Of a DNA stretch of 64,000 nt, positions 63,501-64,000 are shown in pieces. The notes below the pieces were generated by a model. That model did not search any database. It saw only the letters and a list, made by a program, of their open reading frames with translations, and had not been told where the DNA came from. The stretch spans positions 806,001 to 870,000 of the forward strand of contig NW_027490120.1 of the NCBI RefSeq assembly GCF_050948175.1, read 5' to 3'. Source of the DNA: Xylocopa sonorina. Lineage: Eukaryota; Arthropoda; Insecta; Hymenoptera; Apidae. Within the stretch, counting starts at the first letter, position 1. Every line of letters begins with the position of its first letter. The translations under genes and the position numbers were made by a program.

Positions 63501-64000
63501 AATACGAGGTACACATGACACTTCGCAATGAATATTATATCTTATCGTGAAACAGAAGTGAGATGCGACATCTCGTTTTAAGAAGCATTAGAACTCTATT
63601 GCTTCGATACGGAGACATCTGCAAACGCTATTTCGTAGCAATTAAGTGTAGCATTTACATTCATTTGAAGTGTATGCGAGGTAGAAGTGACACTTCGCAA
63701 TGATTATTTTATCTTACAATGAAACATAGAAGTGAGATGCGATATCGCGTTTTAAGAAGCATTAGAACTCCATTGCTACGATACGTAGACATCTGGAAAC
63801 GCTTTTTCCTAGCAAGGAAGTGTCGCATTTACATTCTTTTGAAGTGAATTCGCGGTGTACATGACACTTCGCATTGAATATTATATCTTATCATGAAACA
63901 TAGTCATGGGATGCGATATCGCGTTTCAAGAAGCATTAGAACACTATTTCTGCGATACATAGACATCTGCAAACGCTATTTCCTAGCAATGGAGCGTCGC

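Larger units (their letters stand above)
29967..64000 (+). repeat. 174-bp satellite array, block 6 (insert-free)
   Basis: About 195 monomers, all in the same orientation, running off the end of the window. No mobile insert is seen in 34 kb, in contrast to the left half. The block is a patchwork of diverged monomers and local amplifications, listed separately. Open frames of up to 168 codons occur because the period is a multiple of three; their translations repeat every 58 residues. I see no gene. Confidence 0.97.

Noticed and set aside
1..64000. CRISPR array
   Set aside because: The repeated unit is a contiguous 174-bp tandem monomer with no short repeat and unique spacer alternation, and no cas genes are present.
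1..64000. CENP-B box in the monomer
   Set aside because: The nearest sequence, TTCGATACGTAGAC, lacks the CGGG core at the required spacing; variants with CGGAGAC do not fit either.
1..64000. Telomeric repeats, tRNA or rRNA genes
   Set aside because: I saw no TTAGG or TTAGGG runs, no tRNA-like cloverleaf with A and B boxes, and no rRNA core sequence.

Overview
The window is almost entirely one tandem satellite array. A 174-bp monomer runs head-to-tail in a single orientation from base 1 to base 64000, about 57.5 kb or roughly 330 copies. It is broken only by five non-satellite blocks totalling about 6.5 kb. I see no host gene, rRNA, tRNA, CRISPR array or bacterial-type gene. The content suggests nuclear DNA of an animal, probably an arthropod, from centromeric or other constitutive heterochromatin. 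I cannot name the organism from the sequence.

The five blocks are three related element families. All have termini of the form TGTNAC...GTGACA, and each insertion is flanked by a perfect 4-bp target duplication. Family A (about 1.21 kb, minus sense) occurs three times, at 11712-12923, 15684-16894 and 20901-22117. Family B (1358 bp, minus sense) is at 26263-27620 and family C (1511 bp, plus sense) at 28456-29966. In the sense orientation they share the following, in order: a 5' end of TGTNACRTCAGGCG (with a 6-bp-stem dyad in A and C), a TATA-like block, a GC-rich island with a nearly identical 21-bp box, an AT-rich stretch, and a short ORF. That ORF contains a Trp and a DPRR motif always 21 residues apart and stops 156-159 bp before the 3' end, close to a splice-donor-like site. 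The best reading is solo LTRs of one Gypsy-like lineage. Non-autonomous 4-bp-TSD DNA transposons, such as Ginger-like elements, are the main alternative.

The three A copies share one target duplication and the same satellite flanks, so they come from a single insertion multiplied by satellite rearrangement. A 3972-bp tandem duplication (about 9380-13352 and 13352-17324) made A1/A2. A 5.2-kb tandem duplication (about 14313-19530 and 19531-24753) made A2/A3. B and C are separate insertions 17 kb or less from A.

The array right of C (29967-64000) has no inserts but is a mosaic of local amplifications. These include a segment repeated at about 7.3-kb spacing (33.7-36.8, 41.0-44.1 and part of 48.8 kb), a sequence-distinct subfamily at about 44.1-47.35 kb in which a dyad has become a perfect 14-bp palindrome, 1.9-kb and 2.1-kb repeats, and dimer (348-bp) and tetramer repeats. 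Because 174 is divisible by 3, open frames run across monomers with a 58-residue period; I treat these as by-products, not genes.
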